A stretch of DNA of 33,831 bases. Origin: Sphingobacteriales bacterium (lineage in GTDB: Bacteria; Bacteroidota; Bacteroidia; Chitinophagales; Chitinophagaceae). A program made the position numbers and the translations under genes. The DNA lies in NCBI GenBank assembly GCA_026391525.1, contig JAPLEF010000025.1, forward strand, positions 6,681 through 40,511. The letters are read 5' to 3'. Positions 17,665 to 26,249 of this stretch are shown here, piece by piece. A model generated the notes under the pieces. It made no database searches, was not told the DNA's origin, and saw only the letters and a list, made by a program, of their open reading frames with translations. Within the stretch, counting starts at the first letter, position 1. Each line of letters opens with the position of its first letter.

Positions 17665-18153
17665 ATGAGCGCAGATATACTGAGGAACTGGGAAAAAAAA
17701 TCAGCGGAAAACCAAAAGCTGTATAGCCGTTTTCTGGATAAAGCAGATCGGAATGAGGTACTGAAGCTTTTGCCGGATTTACATTTAGCTGCTTTCGAAA
17801 AAATTGATTGCCTGCAGTGCGCCGCTTGCTGTAAAAACTATTCACCCCGTTTTAAAATGCCGGATATTAAAAGGATATCCCGCTACCTTAATTTGAAGGA
17901 AGGTGTTTTTATTGAAAAATTTCTTAGGTTAGATGAAGAAGGAGATTATGTTGTACAATCAAGCCCATGTCCTTTTTTAGGTGCTGATAATCATTGCAGC
18001 ATCTACGAAGTGCGCCCTTCCGATTGTGAAAGGTTTCCATATACTGATGAAGATGTCTTAATCAGGCGAAAAAAACTCACCCTCACCAATTCAGGTTTCT
18101 GCCCGATTGTATATTTTGTTTTGGAAAACCTCATTACAAAAATTAGCAAGTAA
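17665..18153 (+). CDS. YkgJ-family cysteine cluster protein
   Basis: Protein of 162 aa with the zinc- or iron-binding cysteine pattern of the YkgJ (CxxCxxCC) family. CLQCAACCKNYSPRF lies near residue 50, then CPFLGADNHCSIYEVRPSDCERFP (given in two parts: CPFLGADNHC and SIYEVRPSDCERFP), and a last Cys in GFCPIVYF. The ligand and role in the cell are not established. It is transcribed away from gcvP and its stop lies one base from the stop of the convergent MFS gene, so the two transcripts must overlap or end in each other's coding region. Confidence 0.85.
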   Translation: MSADILRNWEKKSAENQKLYSRFLDKADRNEVLKLLPDLHLAAFEKIDCLQCAACCKNYSPRFKMPDIKRISRYLNLKEGVFIEKFLRLDEEGDYVVQSSPCPFLGADNHCSIYEVRPSDCERFPYTDEDVLIRRKKLTLTNSGFCPIVYFVLENLITKISK

Positions 18154-18154
18154 A

Positions 18155-19390
18155 TTAATATTCCATTTTTCGGAGGGATGGTGCTTTAAACCAGGTGATG
18201 ATCACAACTGCTAAGGTCATACAACCACCGAAAATAACCGAAGGTACAGCACCCATCAGTTTTGCGGTTACCCCACTTTCAAATTGGCCCAATTCGTTGG
18301 AAGAATTGATGAACATGCTGTTAACCGACATCACCCTGCCCCTGAGATTATCGGGGGTTTTTAATTGCAATATGGTTCCCCGTACAATTACACTAACACC
18401 ATCCATACAACCACTCAACAAAAGTGCAATGAAAGAGAGCCAGAAAACTTTGGAAACCGCAAATAAGATGATGCAAAGTCCGAATCCTCCTACTGCATAA
18501 AATAAAATCCTTCCTTGCTTACCTTGAAGAGGCCTGATGGTTAACAATGTTACTGTAATTATCGCTCCTATATCTGCTGAAGCATTCAGCCAACCAAAAC
18601 CTATTGCTCCGATGTGCAGAATGTCTTTGGCAAAAACGGGCACAAGGGCAACAGCCCCTCCGAACAATACAGCAAACAGGTCTAACGACAAGGCACCCAG
18701 GATTTCTTTTGTTTTGAAAACATAATTCAGGCCTTCCTTTACACTTTGAAGGGTATTTCTGCTGAAAGCAGCCATTGCAGGTTTTACCGAAAGTTTGCTG
18801 AGTAACATAAATCCGGTAATCACAAAAATCAGGATGACCCAGAAAGTGCCATTGATACCGATACCTGCAATAAGAAAACCTCCTGAAGCATGACCGATGA
18901 TAGAACCTATCAGCCAGGTTGCTGAACTAATGGCTGCAGCAGAAGGTAACATCTCTTTTGCCACTACCTGCGATAACATGGCAGAAAAAGTTGGCCCTGA
19001 AAATGCACGGATCGCCCCGGTTATCGCGATCACCGAAAAAATAAGTAACGCAATTGTCCATCCACTGAAAGTTGATGATGCATACGTAGTAGAAAGGAAT
19101 ATGAAAAGTAAAATACAGGCGATGTAGCCCATGATACAACGCAGGAGCAATTGCCTTTTTTCGTTCTGGTCGATATGATGCCCGGCATATAAGGCTAGTG
19201 AAAGTGCGGGTATCACTTCCGAAAGCCCAACGAGGCCAAGAGCTAGTGCGCTATTGGTGAGCTGATAGATCCACCATCCAATAACGGTACCGGTCATGCG
19301 CAATCCCATGATGAAAATGAAGCGTCCTGTGATGAAGTACTTGAATTCCTTCACTTTCAGCGGCGCATATGGATTTTTAGGTTGTGACAT
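18155..19390 (-). CDS. MFS transporter, EntS-like (MFS_3) exporter
   Basis: Carrier of 411 aa. The N-terminus (LKVKEFKYFITGRFIFIMGL, then RMTGTVIGWWIYQLT) and the pattern AFSGPTFSAMLSQVV and RGTILQLKTPDNLRGRVMSVN resemble the enterobactin exporter-type MFS group. The conserved motif-A loop reads AGHHIDQNEKRQ. The substrate is unknown; efflux is likely by family. It follows the deoxynucleoside kinase on the same strand with a 46-base gap that contains its own exact -7 box. Confidence 0.85.
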   Translation of the reverse strand: MSQPKNPYAPLKVKEFKYFITGRFIFIMGLRMTGTVIGWWIYQLTNSALALGLVGLSEVIPALSLALYAGHHIDQNEKRQLLLRCIMGYIACILLFIFLSTTYASSTFSGWTIALLIFSVIAITGAIRAFSGPTFSAMLSQVVAKEMLPSAAAISSATWLIGSIIGHASGGFLIAGIGINGTFWVILIFVITGFMLLSKLSVKPAMAAFSRNTLQSVKEGLNYVFKTKEILGALSLDLFAVLFGGAVALVPVFAKDILHIGAIGFGWLNASADIGAIITVTLLTIRPLQGKQGRILFYAVGGFGLCIILFAVSKVFWLSFIALLLSGCMDGVSVIVRGTILQLKTPDNLRGRVMSVNSMFINSSNELGQFESGVTAKLMGAVPSVIFGGCMTLAVVIITWFKAPSLRKMEY

Positions 19391-19417
19391 GTTGGAAAAC
19401 AGGAAACCGATTTTTTA

Positions 19418-19425
19418 CAAATGTA
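19418..19425 (-). promoter_or_regulatory. Promoter -7 box of the EntS-like MFS gene
   Basis: The minus strand reads TACATTTG, an exact TAnnTTTG match, 28 bases before the ATG at 19390. It overlaps the short gap after the deoxynucleoside kinase, so the MFS gene can be transcribed independently of folK and the kinase. Confidence 0.5.
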
Positions 19426-19436
19426 ACCGCTTTTGA

Positions 19437-20072
19437 TCAGGCTGGTAAATTGAGGTAATGCTGCCCGGGGGCATAATCCTTATCCAGCGCCTCAATCACT
19501 GCAGCCAGGTGTTTGGGGTTGTTGGTAAAATCGGCATTGGCAGTATCTATATAGAGTGTCTTGATATCTTGTTGCTTGATATATCGGGTATAGGTTTCCT
19601 GTAAGGTTAACAGGTATTCATCCGGAATTTGTTGTTCATATTCCCGGTTCCGTTTGCGGATGTTATCCTGTAATTTTTGAATCGGGGAATGCAGATAAAT
19701 AAGTATTTCTGGCTGGATAATTTGTGGATAGATGATATCGAATAATTTTTGGTACAATTTGAATTCTTCTTCAGGAAGATTCACTTTGGCAAATAAAAGG
19801 CACTTGTTGAATAAATAATCAGAAATGGTCAACTGGTGGAACATGTCTTTGGTCTGCATCATTTCCTTTAGCTGCTTATACCTTTCTGCCATAAAAAAAA
19901 GTTCTAAAGGAAACGCATATTGATCGGGTTGTTCATAAAATTTGGGCAAAAATGGATTGTCTGCAAACTGCTCTAAAACTAGCCTTGCATGGTAATGCTC
20001 GCTTAAAAGATTGGCAAGTGTTGTTTTGCCTGCGCCGATATTACCTTCAATGGTGATAAAATGATAGTTCAT
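19437..20072 (-). CDS. Deoxynucleoside kinase (deoxyadenosine/deoxyguanosine kinase-like)
   Basis: Salvage enzyme that phosphorylates deoxynucleosides with ATP or another NTP. The P-loop is EGNIGAGKTT (residues 9-18). EQFADNPFLPKFYEQP and FPLELFFMAERYKQL follow, the usual substrate-site helices. RKRNREYEQQIPDEYL matches the lid region with its Arg residues. In many family members the third motif is D/E-R-S; here it is TISDYLFNKCLLFA, without the Arg. The length of 211 aa is normal. It lies 27 bases after folK, a common pair in this phylum. Confidence 0.9.
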   Translation of the reverse strand: MNYHFITIEGNIGAGKTTLANLLSEHYHARLVLEQFADNPFLPKFYEQPDQYAFPLELFFMAERYKQLKEMMQTKDMFHQLTISDYLFNKCLLFAKVNLPEEEFKLYQKLFDIIYPQIIQPEILIYLHSPIQKLQDNIRKRNREYEQQIPDEYLLTLQETYTRYIKQQDIKTLYIDTANADFTNNPKHLAAVIEALDKDYAPGQHYLNLPA

Positions 20073-20099
20073 CCTTTATGCAAAATAATATAAGATGGC

Positions 20100-20612
20100 T
20101 TAGGTGGGCTGAATTTTTTTTACGGCAAGTGTATCCTTGCATTCTTTCAACAATTGATGGATACTTTTATGGAATACAGGATGGATAAATCGTGGACTCA
20201 ATGCATTCATCGGAACTAATACAAACCGACGCTCCTGGATAAGGGGATGCGGAACGGTAAGTGATGGAGAAGAGATAACCGTTTTTCCATAAAACAACAG
20301 ATCGATATCAATCGTTCGGGCTTCGTTTTTGATAGTCCTGATCCTTCCCATTTTTGTTTCTATGGCCAATAAAATTTGCATCAGTTTTTCGGCGGTTAGT
20401 AACGTATCAATCACCAGTACCTGATTCAGGAAATCGGGTTGAAGCGTATTACCCCAGGCAGCAGTAGTATAAATGGAAGAAACGCGTTTCAGCATGCCCG
20501 CATCTTTGGAGATGTGTCGGGTAGCATTTTCTAATTGTAATTTAGGGTTGCCAAGATTGCTTCCTAATAGCAGGTATGCCCGATTGAAATGGTTCAACTC
20601 TTTTTTGCTCAT
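20100..20612 (-). CDS. folK: 2-amino-4-hydroxy-6-hydroxymethyldihydropteridine diphosphokinase
   Basis: Folate pathway enzyme that transfers pyrophosphate from ATP to the pterin alcohol before dihydropteroate synthesis. It has 170 aa, slightly over the usual 160. Signatures: AYLLLGSNLGNPKLQLENA near the start, then EARTIDIDLLFYG with the two magnesium-binding Asp, and VPHPLIQERRFVLVPMNAL. It is the first gene of a minus-strand run with the deoxynucleoside kinase and diverges from the ABC permease at 20779. The 166-base gap between them must hold both promoters; TAGCTTTA at about 20750 is one base off the consensus for the permease. Confidence 0.95.
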   Translation of the reverse strand: MSKKELNHFNRAYLLLGSNLGNPKLQLENATRHISKDAGMLKRVSSIYTTAAWGNTLQPDFLNQVLVIDTLLTAEKLMQILLAIETKMGRIRTIKNEARTIDIDLLFYGKTVISSPSLTVPHPLIQERRFVLVPMNALSPRFIHPVFHKSIHQLLKECKDTLAVKKIQPT

Positions 20613-20778
20613 GGATCGAACTACAAGTTAATCAATTTTGATGTATAGGAACTTTTTCTATTAGCCATCATAACTCAATTAAGTTTTGAATAAATAACCA
20701 CAGTGATGTACTGCTGTTGATGACGCATTCCTACTATCTTAATTTAATGTAGCTTTACCTTCTTAAGAATCATTTTTC

Positions 20779-21891
20779 ATGAAGTACAGCCAATTGAGAG
20801 CCATGTGGGCCATCACCAAAGCCAGTTTGAGGGCTATTTCCAGAAGCCCGTCGGCAATTGTTTTCAGTTTTGTTTTCCCTTTTATTTTTATTTTGGTTTT
20901 CGGCTTTATAGGCAACAATGGAGGCGCTTCAACTTTTAAAGTTGTTTTTGCACCTCAAACGGATACCGCCAATGCACTTTATCAGGCCATCACATCTGCC
21001 GATGGGGTAAAGTCAGTAAGTTTTCCTGATGCCAAATCACAACAGGATGCGCTTGAAAAAGGCCGTATTGCCGGTGTGGTGAGCATCACAAAAGAATCTG
21101 CTGCTAACGGTACCGCATACAAGGTTTGGCTCAAAAGTACCACTTCGAGTAACGATAAATGGCCTCAATTGAAAGCGCTTATCGAAAATAGGATCAATAA
21201 AATCAGCAATCAGGTTTACCCTAACAGACCTTCCTATGCCAGTTTTGATTTCAATTATAATACAGATATCCGGGAAATCAGGCAATACAAAACCATCGAT
21301 TTTATCCTGCCGGGAATGTTAGGTTTTTCCTTACTCAGTTCCGGCGTATTTGGTGTAGCCTTCATGTTTTTCAACTTAAGGAACTTATTAGTGCTGAAAC
21401 GTTTTTTTGCCACACCCATCAACAGGAGTTTCATCATCATGGGCGAAGCATTGAGCAGGGTTATCTTTCAGATGATAACTGCTGTGGTGATTATTCTCGC
21501 CGGACACTTCTTTTTTGGCTTTACGCTGATCAACGGAGTGCAGACTTTTTTCGAAATGCTGGTGCTTAGTTTTTTGGGATTGTTGGTATTCATGGGTTTC
21601 GGGTTCATTGTAAGCGGACTGGCAAAATCGGATAGTACCATACCTCCATTTGCCAACCTGATAACCATGCCTCAGTTTCTGATCGGAGGTACATTCTTTT
21701 CTATAGAAGCATTTCCAAAATGGTTGCAGCCTGTTTCTAGGGCATTGCCACTAACACATCTGAATGCCGCTTTGCGAAAAGTGGCTTTTGAAGGACAAAA
21801 CCTCTATCAGGTTAGGCAGGAAATTGGCATTTTGATGATCTGGGGAATTGTAGTTTATTTTATTGCGATCAAGGTTTTTAAATGGGAATAA
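20779..21891 (+). CDS. ABC-2 type transporter permease
   Basis: Membrane subunit of an ABC exporter, 370 aa. One N-terminal helix (SAIVFSFVFPFIFILVFGF) is followed by an extracytoplasmic domain of about 130 residues. Five more helices follow, with the ABC-2 region FILPGMLGFSLLSSGVFGVA and the conserved MPQFLIGGTFFSIEAFPKW, LPLTHLNAALRK. This layout is that of DrrB/YbhR-type permeases for drugs or lipids. No ATPase gene is present on either side in this window, so the partner is encoded elsewhere. The SRPBCC gene starts one base after its stop. Confidence 0.88.
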   Translation: MKYSQLRAMWAITKASLRAISRSPSAIVFSFVFPFIFILVFGFIGNNGGASTFKVVFAPQTDTANALYQAITSADGVKSVSFPDAKSQQDALEKGRIAGVVSITKESAANGTAYKVWLKSTTSSNDKWPQLKALIENRINKISNQVYPNRPSYASFDFNYNTDIREIRQYKTIDFILPGMLGFSLLSSGVFGVAFMFFNLRNLLVLKRFFATPINRSFIIMGEALSRVIFQMITAVVIILAGHFFFGFTLINGVQTFFEMLVLSFLGLLVFMGFGFIVSGLAKSDSTIPPFANLITMPQFLIGGTFFSIEAFPKWLQPVSRALPLTHLNAALRKVAFEGQNLYQVRQEIGILMIWGIVVYFIAIKVFKWE

Positions 21892-21892
21892 T

Positions 21893-22417
21893 ATGGCTCA
21901 GTTTAAAGGATTTATTTTTGTGATTTTGGGTCTGGCACTTCTGGTAACGGCAGTTTCTTTATTGATGCCATCAAAGGTGATGACCGCCCAAACGGTAATG
22001 ATCAATGCGCCAAAAGAAAAAATCGAATCCGCGATTACAGATTTGAGCAACTGGAAATACTGGCATCCGGTTTTCAGTGAGCCCGGAACTCAGGTTAGTC
22101 TGGATCAAGTTGCCGACGGTAAAGTGAAATCGGCCAGTTGGTATTCGGATGGTAAAAAAAATATACTTCAATCTACAGCTATTGATACTGGTCAGTTTGC
22201 GTTTACACTAAACCGTGAGCATGAAAATGAATTGATGAATATCTTCACTGTCACGCCTATCCATCAGGCAGGCGGTTTTCAGGTGGAATGGCGGGTGCTT
22301 GCCCGTTTGAAATGGTATCCCTGGGAAAAATTTTCGGGTATCTTTTTTGCAAATGTGGTTGGCCCGGGTAACCAGCAGGCATTGGAACAGTTAAAAAAAT
22401 ACGCTGAAACTCCTTAA
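21893..22417 (+). CDS. SRPBCC-fold (polyketide cyclase-like) membrane-anchored protein
   Basis: Protein of 174 aa. A single N-terminal helix (FIFVILGLALLVTAVSLLMP) anchors it. A START/SRPBCC-like domain follows, starting TAQTVMINAPKEKIESAITD, then LSNWKYWHPVFS and the late VEWRVLARLKWYPWEKFSG. These domains bind hydrophobic ligands; no catalytic residue can be named. The frame is open from an ATG at 21863, inside the permease gene, but the ATG at 21893 lies one base after the permease stop and is preferred. Co-expression with the permease is very likely. Confidence 0.8.
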   Translation: MAQFKGFIFVILGLALLVTAVSLLMPSKVMTAQTVMINAPKEKIESAITDLSNWKYWHPVFSEPGTQVSLDQVADGKVKSASWYSDGKKNILQSTAIDTGQFAFTLNREHENELMNIFTVTPIHQAGGFQVEWRVLARLKWYPWEKFSGIFFANVVGPGNQQALEQLKKYAETP

Positions 22418-22421
22418 GTGA

Positions 22422-23609
22422 TCAGCCCGGAAAACTGATCTTTCCCATACCAACGGCAGGAAAACCCTTTGCACCATTTCCAAAAGCATTATTATCTCCG
22501 GCAATCATTTCATTGGCCAGCAAAGCAAATAAGATAGCTTCTTTGGCATCAGCATTTGGCAAGATACTGATGTTGATATGTGGAAGAGCAAGCTGTAATT
22601 GTTCCAGCAGCATCGGGTTGTGAATACCGCCGCCGCTTACCATAACTTTGCAGTTGGGTACAAATCCTAAAGCATCAATTTGCTTTGCTATGCTTCGTGC
22701 TGTGAAAGTGGTTAAAGTTGCCAGTACATCAAAAGCAGAAAGCTTGCTAAGATTATTTATTGTAATGATCTTGTTCAACCAATCCAGATTAAAATATTCA
22801 GGTCCGGTTGATTTGGGAAACGGAAGAGAAAAATAATCATCTAGTAATAAAACATTCAACAATGCTTCGTTTATACGTCCCTGTTTGGCAAAATGGGCAT
22901 CAGCATCATAAGTATATGTTTGGAAATGCAAGCAAACCCAGGCATCCATGAGGGTATTGCCGGGGCCGGTATCTGAACAAACGATATTTTCAAAATGCTT
23001 TCCCGCAGGGAGAAAAGTGAAATTAGCAATACCTCCTATATTCAGCAGGATGCGGTTTTCCTCCTGATGTGCATACAACAGAAAATCGCCATAAACGGCC
23101 AGTGGGGCGCCTTCTCCACCTGCTGCAATATGTTTTTGCCTGAAGTCGCTAACCGTGATGATTCCGGTTTCTACAGCCAGTTGGTCGCCATCGCCAATTT
23201 GTAAGGTTGCATTTCCATATCCTTGCTGAAGATGCTGATGATAAGGGGCATGATAGATGGTTTGCCCGTGGCTTGCCAGTAAATCAATTGCTGTTTTATT
23301 GATTTTCCATCCGGATAAACATTGGTTTACTATACCTGCATGTACTTTTGCAATTTGGGAATGGAGTAAAGTTAACTTTTCAAGGTCGATGATTTTTTTT
23401 GAAAATACCGAACGGATCGTATGTACAAATAAGCTCTCGTAAGGAACAGATTCAAATGCTTTCAGCGTGATCTCCGTATTTCTTCCATGGCCTTTAATTT
23501 CACAAAGAGCTACATCTAATCCGTCGAGGGAAGTTCCACTCATCAGGCCAACAACTAACCTGCTTTGTTTTTCACTGATGAGTTGAAGTTGGGTTAGGTA
23601 TGGGTTCAT
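22422..23609 (-). CDS. anmK: Anhydro-N-acetylmuramic acid kinase
   Basis: Peptidoglycan recycling enzyme that opens and phosphorylates 1,6-anhydro-MurNAc to MurNAc-6-phosphate. It has 395 aa, at the long end of the family. Motifs of the sugar kinase fold: VVGLMSGTSLDGLDVALCE (from about residue 20), LLASHGQTIYHAP, ILLNIGGIANFTFLP, CSDTGPGNTLMDAW, and VSGGGIHNPMLL. The catalytic Asp is expected in the SGTSLDG loop. The start overlaps the stop of queG by four bases, so the two are translated from one transcript. Confidence 0.95.
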   Translation of the reverse strand: MNPYLTQLQLISEKQSRLVVGLMSGTSLDGLDVALCEIKGHGRNTEITLKAFESVPYESLFVHTIRSVFSKKIIDLEKLTLLHSQIAKVHAGIVNQCLSGWKINKTAIDLLASHGQTIYHAPYHQHLQQGYGNATLQIGDGDQLAVETGIITVSDFRQKHIAAGGEGAPLAVYGDFLLYAHQEENRILLNIGGIANFTFLPAGKHFENIVCSDTGPGNTLMDAWVCLHFQTYTYDADAHFAKQGRINEALLNVLLLDDYFSLPFPKSTGPEYFNLDWLNKIITINNLSKLSAFDVLATLTTFTARSIAKQIDALGFVPNCKVMVSGGGIHNPMLLEQLQLALPHINISILPNADAKEAILFALLANEMIAGDNNAFGNGAKGFPAVGMGKISFPG

Positions 23610-24544
23610 GTAGATGATTTGATAAACTCAAGGTTTCTGCGAATGCCACTATATTTTGCCCTTTTCAAAGCGGAATGCTTGAACAATATTTGGAATTGTG
23701 TTTCTGAAATTTCTTCCCAATCTTTCAGGCTGTAATCCAGCATTCCCGGTAAGGCTTCAAAGGCTTTTTCGTGAGTGGGAGTGGAGAAACGGTTCCATGG
23801 ACAAACATCCTGACAAACATCACAACCGAATATCCAGTTGCCGAATTTGCCTTTCATTTCATCGGTGATTAGGGCTTCTTTCAGCTCAATGGTAAAATAC
23901 GATATACATTTACTGCCGTCAATTACTTTATCCGGTAAGATGGCTTCAGTGGGGCAGTTATCGATGCAGCGGGTGCAGGTTCCGCAATAATCTGTTGCAA
24001 ATGGTTCATCATAAGGAAGGGCGATATCTACAATCAGGGAGGCGATAAAAAAGAACGATCCAGCTTTTTTGTTGATCAGGTTGCCGTTTTTTCCTACCCA
24101 GCCTAATCCTGACTTTTGGGCCCATGTTCGTTCCAGAACAGGTGCACTATCTACAAAACCTCTGCCATTGATTTCGCCGAATTCTTCTTTAAGTTCTGCA
24201 TAGAAAGCATACAGTTTTTCCCGGATCACTTCATGATAATCATTACCCCATGCATATTTGGCAATCTTGGGGGAATCAGGTTTAGCGGATTGGGAAGGAT
24301 AATGATTCAACAGCAATGTAATCACCGATTTGGCACCGGGTACCAGTTTGGTAGGGTCAACCCTTAAGTCGAAATGCTTTTCCATGTAGTTCATTCCGGC
24401 ATGCATGCTGTTATTCAGCCAAGTTTCAAGTCTTCTGGCATCATCCTCAAGATAAACGGCTTTGGCGATTCCGCAGAAATCGAAGCCAAGCTTTTTGGCA
24501 ATGGATTTGAGGAGCAGGCTTTTTTGGGAATCATTCATGAACAT
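23606..24544 (-). CDS. queG: Epoxyqueuosine reductase
   Basis: Cobalamin- and iron-sulfur-dependent enzyme that reduces epoxyqueuosine to queuosine at position 34 of tRNAs for Tyr, His, Asp and Asn. It has 312 aa. The N-terminal domain includes FVDSAPVLERTWAQKSGLGW with the conserved Asp near residue 132. Two 4Fe-4S clusters are visible: Cys 187, 190, 193 and 197 (CGTCTRCIDNCPTEA), and Cys 241, 244 and 248 (CDVCQDVCPW). The start at 24544 (MFMNDSQ) could instead be the second Met at 24538. It lies between a small membrane protein gene and anmK on the same strand. Confidence 0.95.
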   Translation of the reverse strand: MFMNDSQKSLLLKSIAKKLGFDFCGIAKAVYLEDDARRLETWLNNSMHAGMNYMEKHFDLRVDPTKLVPGAKSVITLLLNHYPSQSAKPDSPKIAKYAWGNDYHEVIREKLYAFYAELKEEFGEINGRGFVDSAPVLERTWAQKSGLGWVGKNGNLINKKAGSFFFIASLIVDIALPYDEPFATDYCGTCTRCIDNCPTEAILPDKVIDGSKCISYFTIELKEALITDEMKGKFGNWIFGCDVCQDVCPWNRFSTPTHEKAFEALPGMLDYSLKDWEEISETQFQILFKHSALKRAKYSGIRRNLEFIKSST

Positions 24545-24589
24545 ATGAAATTAATAAATACAATATTTCCGTTTTCAAATGAACGTAAA

Positions 24590-24946
24590 TTAATTGTTAT
24601 CCTCAAGGTGGATCCGATGAAAAAAACGGTGAATAACAGGAGCAATTAAAATACTGAATGTACTCAGAAAGGTAATGCCACTAAACAACGCATATGCCGA
24701 TGCGAAAACTTTGCCCGACTTTGAAAGTACGATGCCATTTTCAATAACTGGCCCCATCCCGCTTAAAATCATCGAAGCATTGAGCAAACTATCATACCAG
24801 TCGAATTGAGGAATAGTAGTTTTATATCCTACAATTCCAATGGCCAAACTAACGAGCATGATGGCAGCAGCAATAAAAACGTTCTTCTTAATTCGCTTAT
24901 AATAAACGGCTTTTGGAGCAAGACGTCCTTTTGTAGTTTCTTTCAT
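24590..24946 (-). CDS. Small two-helix membrane protein resembling a K+ channel pore module
   Basis: Protein of 118 aa with no assigned function that I know. Helix 1 is about residues 23-41 (FIAAAIMLVSLAIGIVGY). Next comes a short amphipathic segment, WYDSLLNASMILSGMGP (50-66), then helix 2, about 79-104 (KVFASAYALFSGITFLSTFS). The C-terminus is short and basic (HRFFHRIHLE). The order helix, pore-like segment with D-S-L-x-x-A-S, GKxFAS-YAL helix is that of two-helix potassium channels. The place of the TVGYG selectivity filter is taken by SGMGP. It could be a degenerate or different channel; that is inference. It sits 45 bases upstream of queG on the same strand. Confidence 0.7.
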   Translation of the reverse strand: MKETTKGRLAPKAVYYKRIKKNVFIAAAIMLVSLAIGIVGYKTTIPQFDWYDSLLNASMILSGMGPVIENGIVLSKSGKVFASAYALFSGITFLSTFSILIAPVIHRFFHRIHLEDNN

Positions 24947-25057
24947 GCCGGAAAGGTATTTACTTTTTTAGCTTTTGAAATTATTGCGTTCTTTGAATAG
25001 GAAGATAATTTATTTAATGATATTTTTCTTTTTAGTAAGATAGTAATAATGGTTTAT

Positions 25058-25086
25058 TTTCAAATGATATGAATGTTCATTTGAAA
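25058..25086. repeat. Intergenic inverted repeat
   Basis: TTTCAAATGA (25058-25067) and TCATTTGAAA (25077-25086) are perfect 10-base arms with a 9-base centre. It lies in the 188-base gap between the outer-membrane gene (ending at 25135) and the small membrane protein gene (starting at 24946), both on the minus strand. It could end the former transcript or bind a regulator. There is no T-run. Nothing else recognisable is in this gap. Confidence 0.5.
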
Positions 25087-25134
25087 TAATATGTGTAGCA
25101 GAGAATCTAATTTTATGGAGGAAGTTTTTTAAAG

Positions 25135-25935
25135 CTAAAAAACAATATCATAACCCAGCGTTCCAATCCATTCCAGATATCCAAACCCATGCCTTACCCT
25201 ATTGCCCTGCATTGAACCGGTATTGGCAAGTGCATTGATGTACCGTACATATCCAGATTTGAGCGTGCTTTCAAGAAAAAATCTTTTACTGAAGTAATAA
25301 CGCAAACCGGCTTCCGCACTGATATTGTATCCTGCAATGTGAAAATTATTATTATAACGTTCTCCCTTCCAGGTAAAATCTGTTCGGGGAATATTGATGC
25401 CGGCTCCGGCTTTCCAGATCAACCTTAATAAGTCGCGTTGTTTTTTGGCAGACTGCATCAAACTTATTTGTTCAGCATAGTTCAGATGCAACCAGTTGGC
25501 ACCATCCGTATGTTCCAGATGCAGGAAAGTTTCAGGATTTAAGATACTATCGGCATCAATCTGTTGCTTGTCGATAATGCCGGTAACGCGTACCTTTTGA
25601 AAATCTGTAACTACATATTTCGCATGATCGAAGTTGAGCTCTATCGAACGGGTTAGCGACTTGTTTAAGTAAAAACCAATTCTGTAATTGTATTGTGGAA
25701 TTGAGATATCTCCGGGCGATTTATAAACAGCATCAAGGTCGGGCTTGTCTTTCGCTCTTACGTTGTGAAGGGTGAAATCATTTCCATTGCTCATCCTGAA
25801 ATGAATATTACTTTGGGTATACCATTCGGTGTTGTAACCCCATTGGAGGTACATGCCTTTAAACACTTTTTTGTTCTGTGCTAATGCAATTTGGCCACAT
25901 GCCAGCATGCTTAGCACCACTATATATTTTTTCAT
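25135..25935 (-). CDS. Outer-membrane beta-barrel protein, unknown function
   Basis: Protein of 266 aa with a signal peptide (MKKYIVVLSMLACGQIALAQ). The body consists of alternating amphipathic strands, for example YLQWGYNTEWYTQSNIHFRM, YRIGFYLNKSLTRSIELNFD and LRYYFSKRFFLESTLKSGYV. It ends in GYDIVF, with the terminal aromatic residue expected for barrel assembly. These traits indicate a small outer-membrane barrel; no specific family is recognised. The frame extends to a TTG at 25941, but the ATG at 25935 is the natural start of the signal peptide. Confidence 0.7.
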   Translation of the reverse strand: MKKYIVVLSMLACGQIALAQNKKVFKGMYLQWGYNTEWYTQSNIHFRMSNGNDFTLHNVRAKDKPDLDAVYKSPGDISIPQYNYRIGFYLNKSLTRSIELNFDHAKYVVTDFQKVRVTGIIDKQQIDADSILNPETFLHLEHTDGANWLHLNYAEQISLMQSAKKQRDLLRLIWKAGAGINIPRTDFTWKGERYNNNFHIAGYNISAEAGLRYYFSKRFFLESTLKSGYVRYINALANTGSMQGNRVRHGFGYLEWIGTLGYDIVF

Positions 25936-26189
25936 GAACAACTTTATGGGTCAATAATCTTTGTATTCCAGCGTACATCTGGATTCTTGCCTTCAAGGTT
26001 GTTATGCAAAAATTTGTATCGTACTCATTTTATGATTTTTTTAAAACTGCTGTAAAGTTAGGCGAAAGCTTCTGAAAAAGATTTACTACTGCTCATTGCA
26101 TCAACACCATAGCATTATCTGCAAGAATTACAGAAAATCCAATAATCACCTGCTACTGCGACAGTAAAAATATCAATCTCCTGCCATAG

Positions 26190-26215
26190 TTGCATCCTAT
26201 TCGCTTTGGATGCAA
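26190..26215 (+). repeat. Inverted repeat in the clpB upstream region
   Basis: TTGCATCC (26190-26197) and GGATGCAA (26208-26215) are perfect 8-base arms around a 10-base loop, ending 34 bases before the clpB ATG. The rest of the 308-base gap 25942-26249 has no gene, no exact TAnnTTTG box on the plus strand and no CIRCE-like element that I can see. The repeat may be an operator or leader hairpin. Confidence 0.5.
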
Positions 26216-26249
26216 GTTTGTTGCAGTATGCTGGAATAAATACATGCAT

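Noticed and set aside
26190-26249. A 20-residue N-terminal extension of ClpB
   Set aside because: The extension covers an inverted repeat and has no match to ClpB N-termini, which begin at [10 protein letters not shown].
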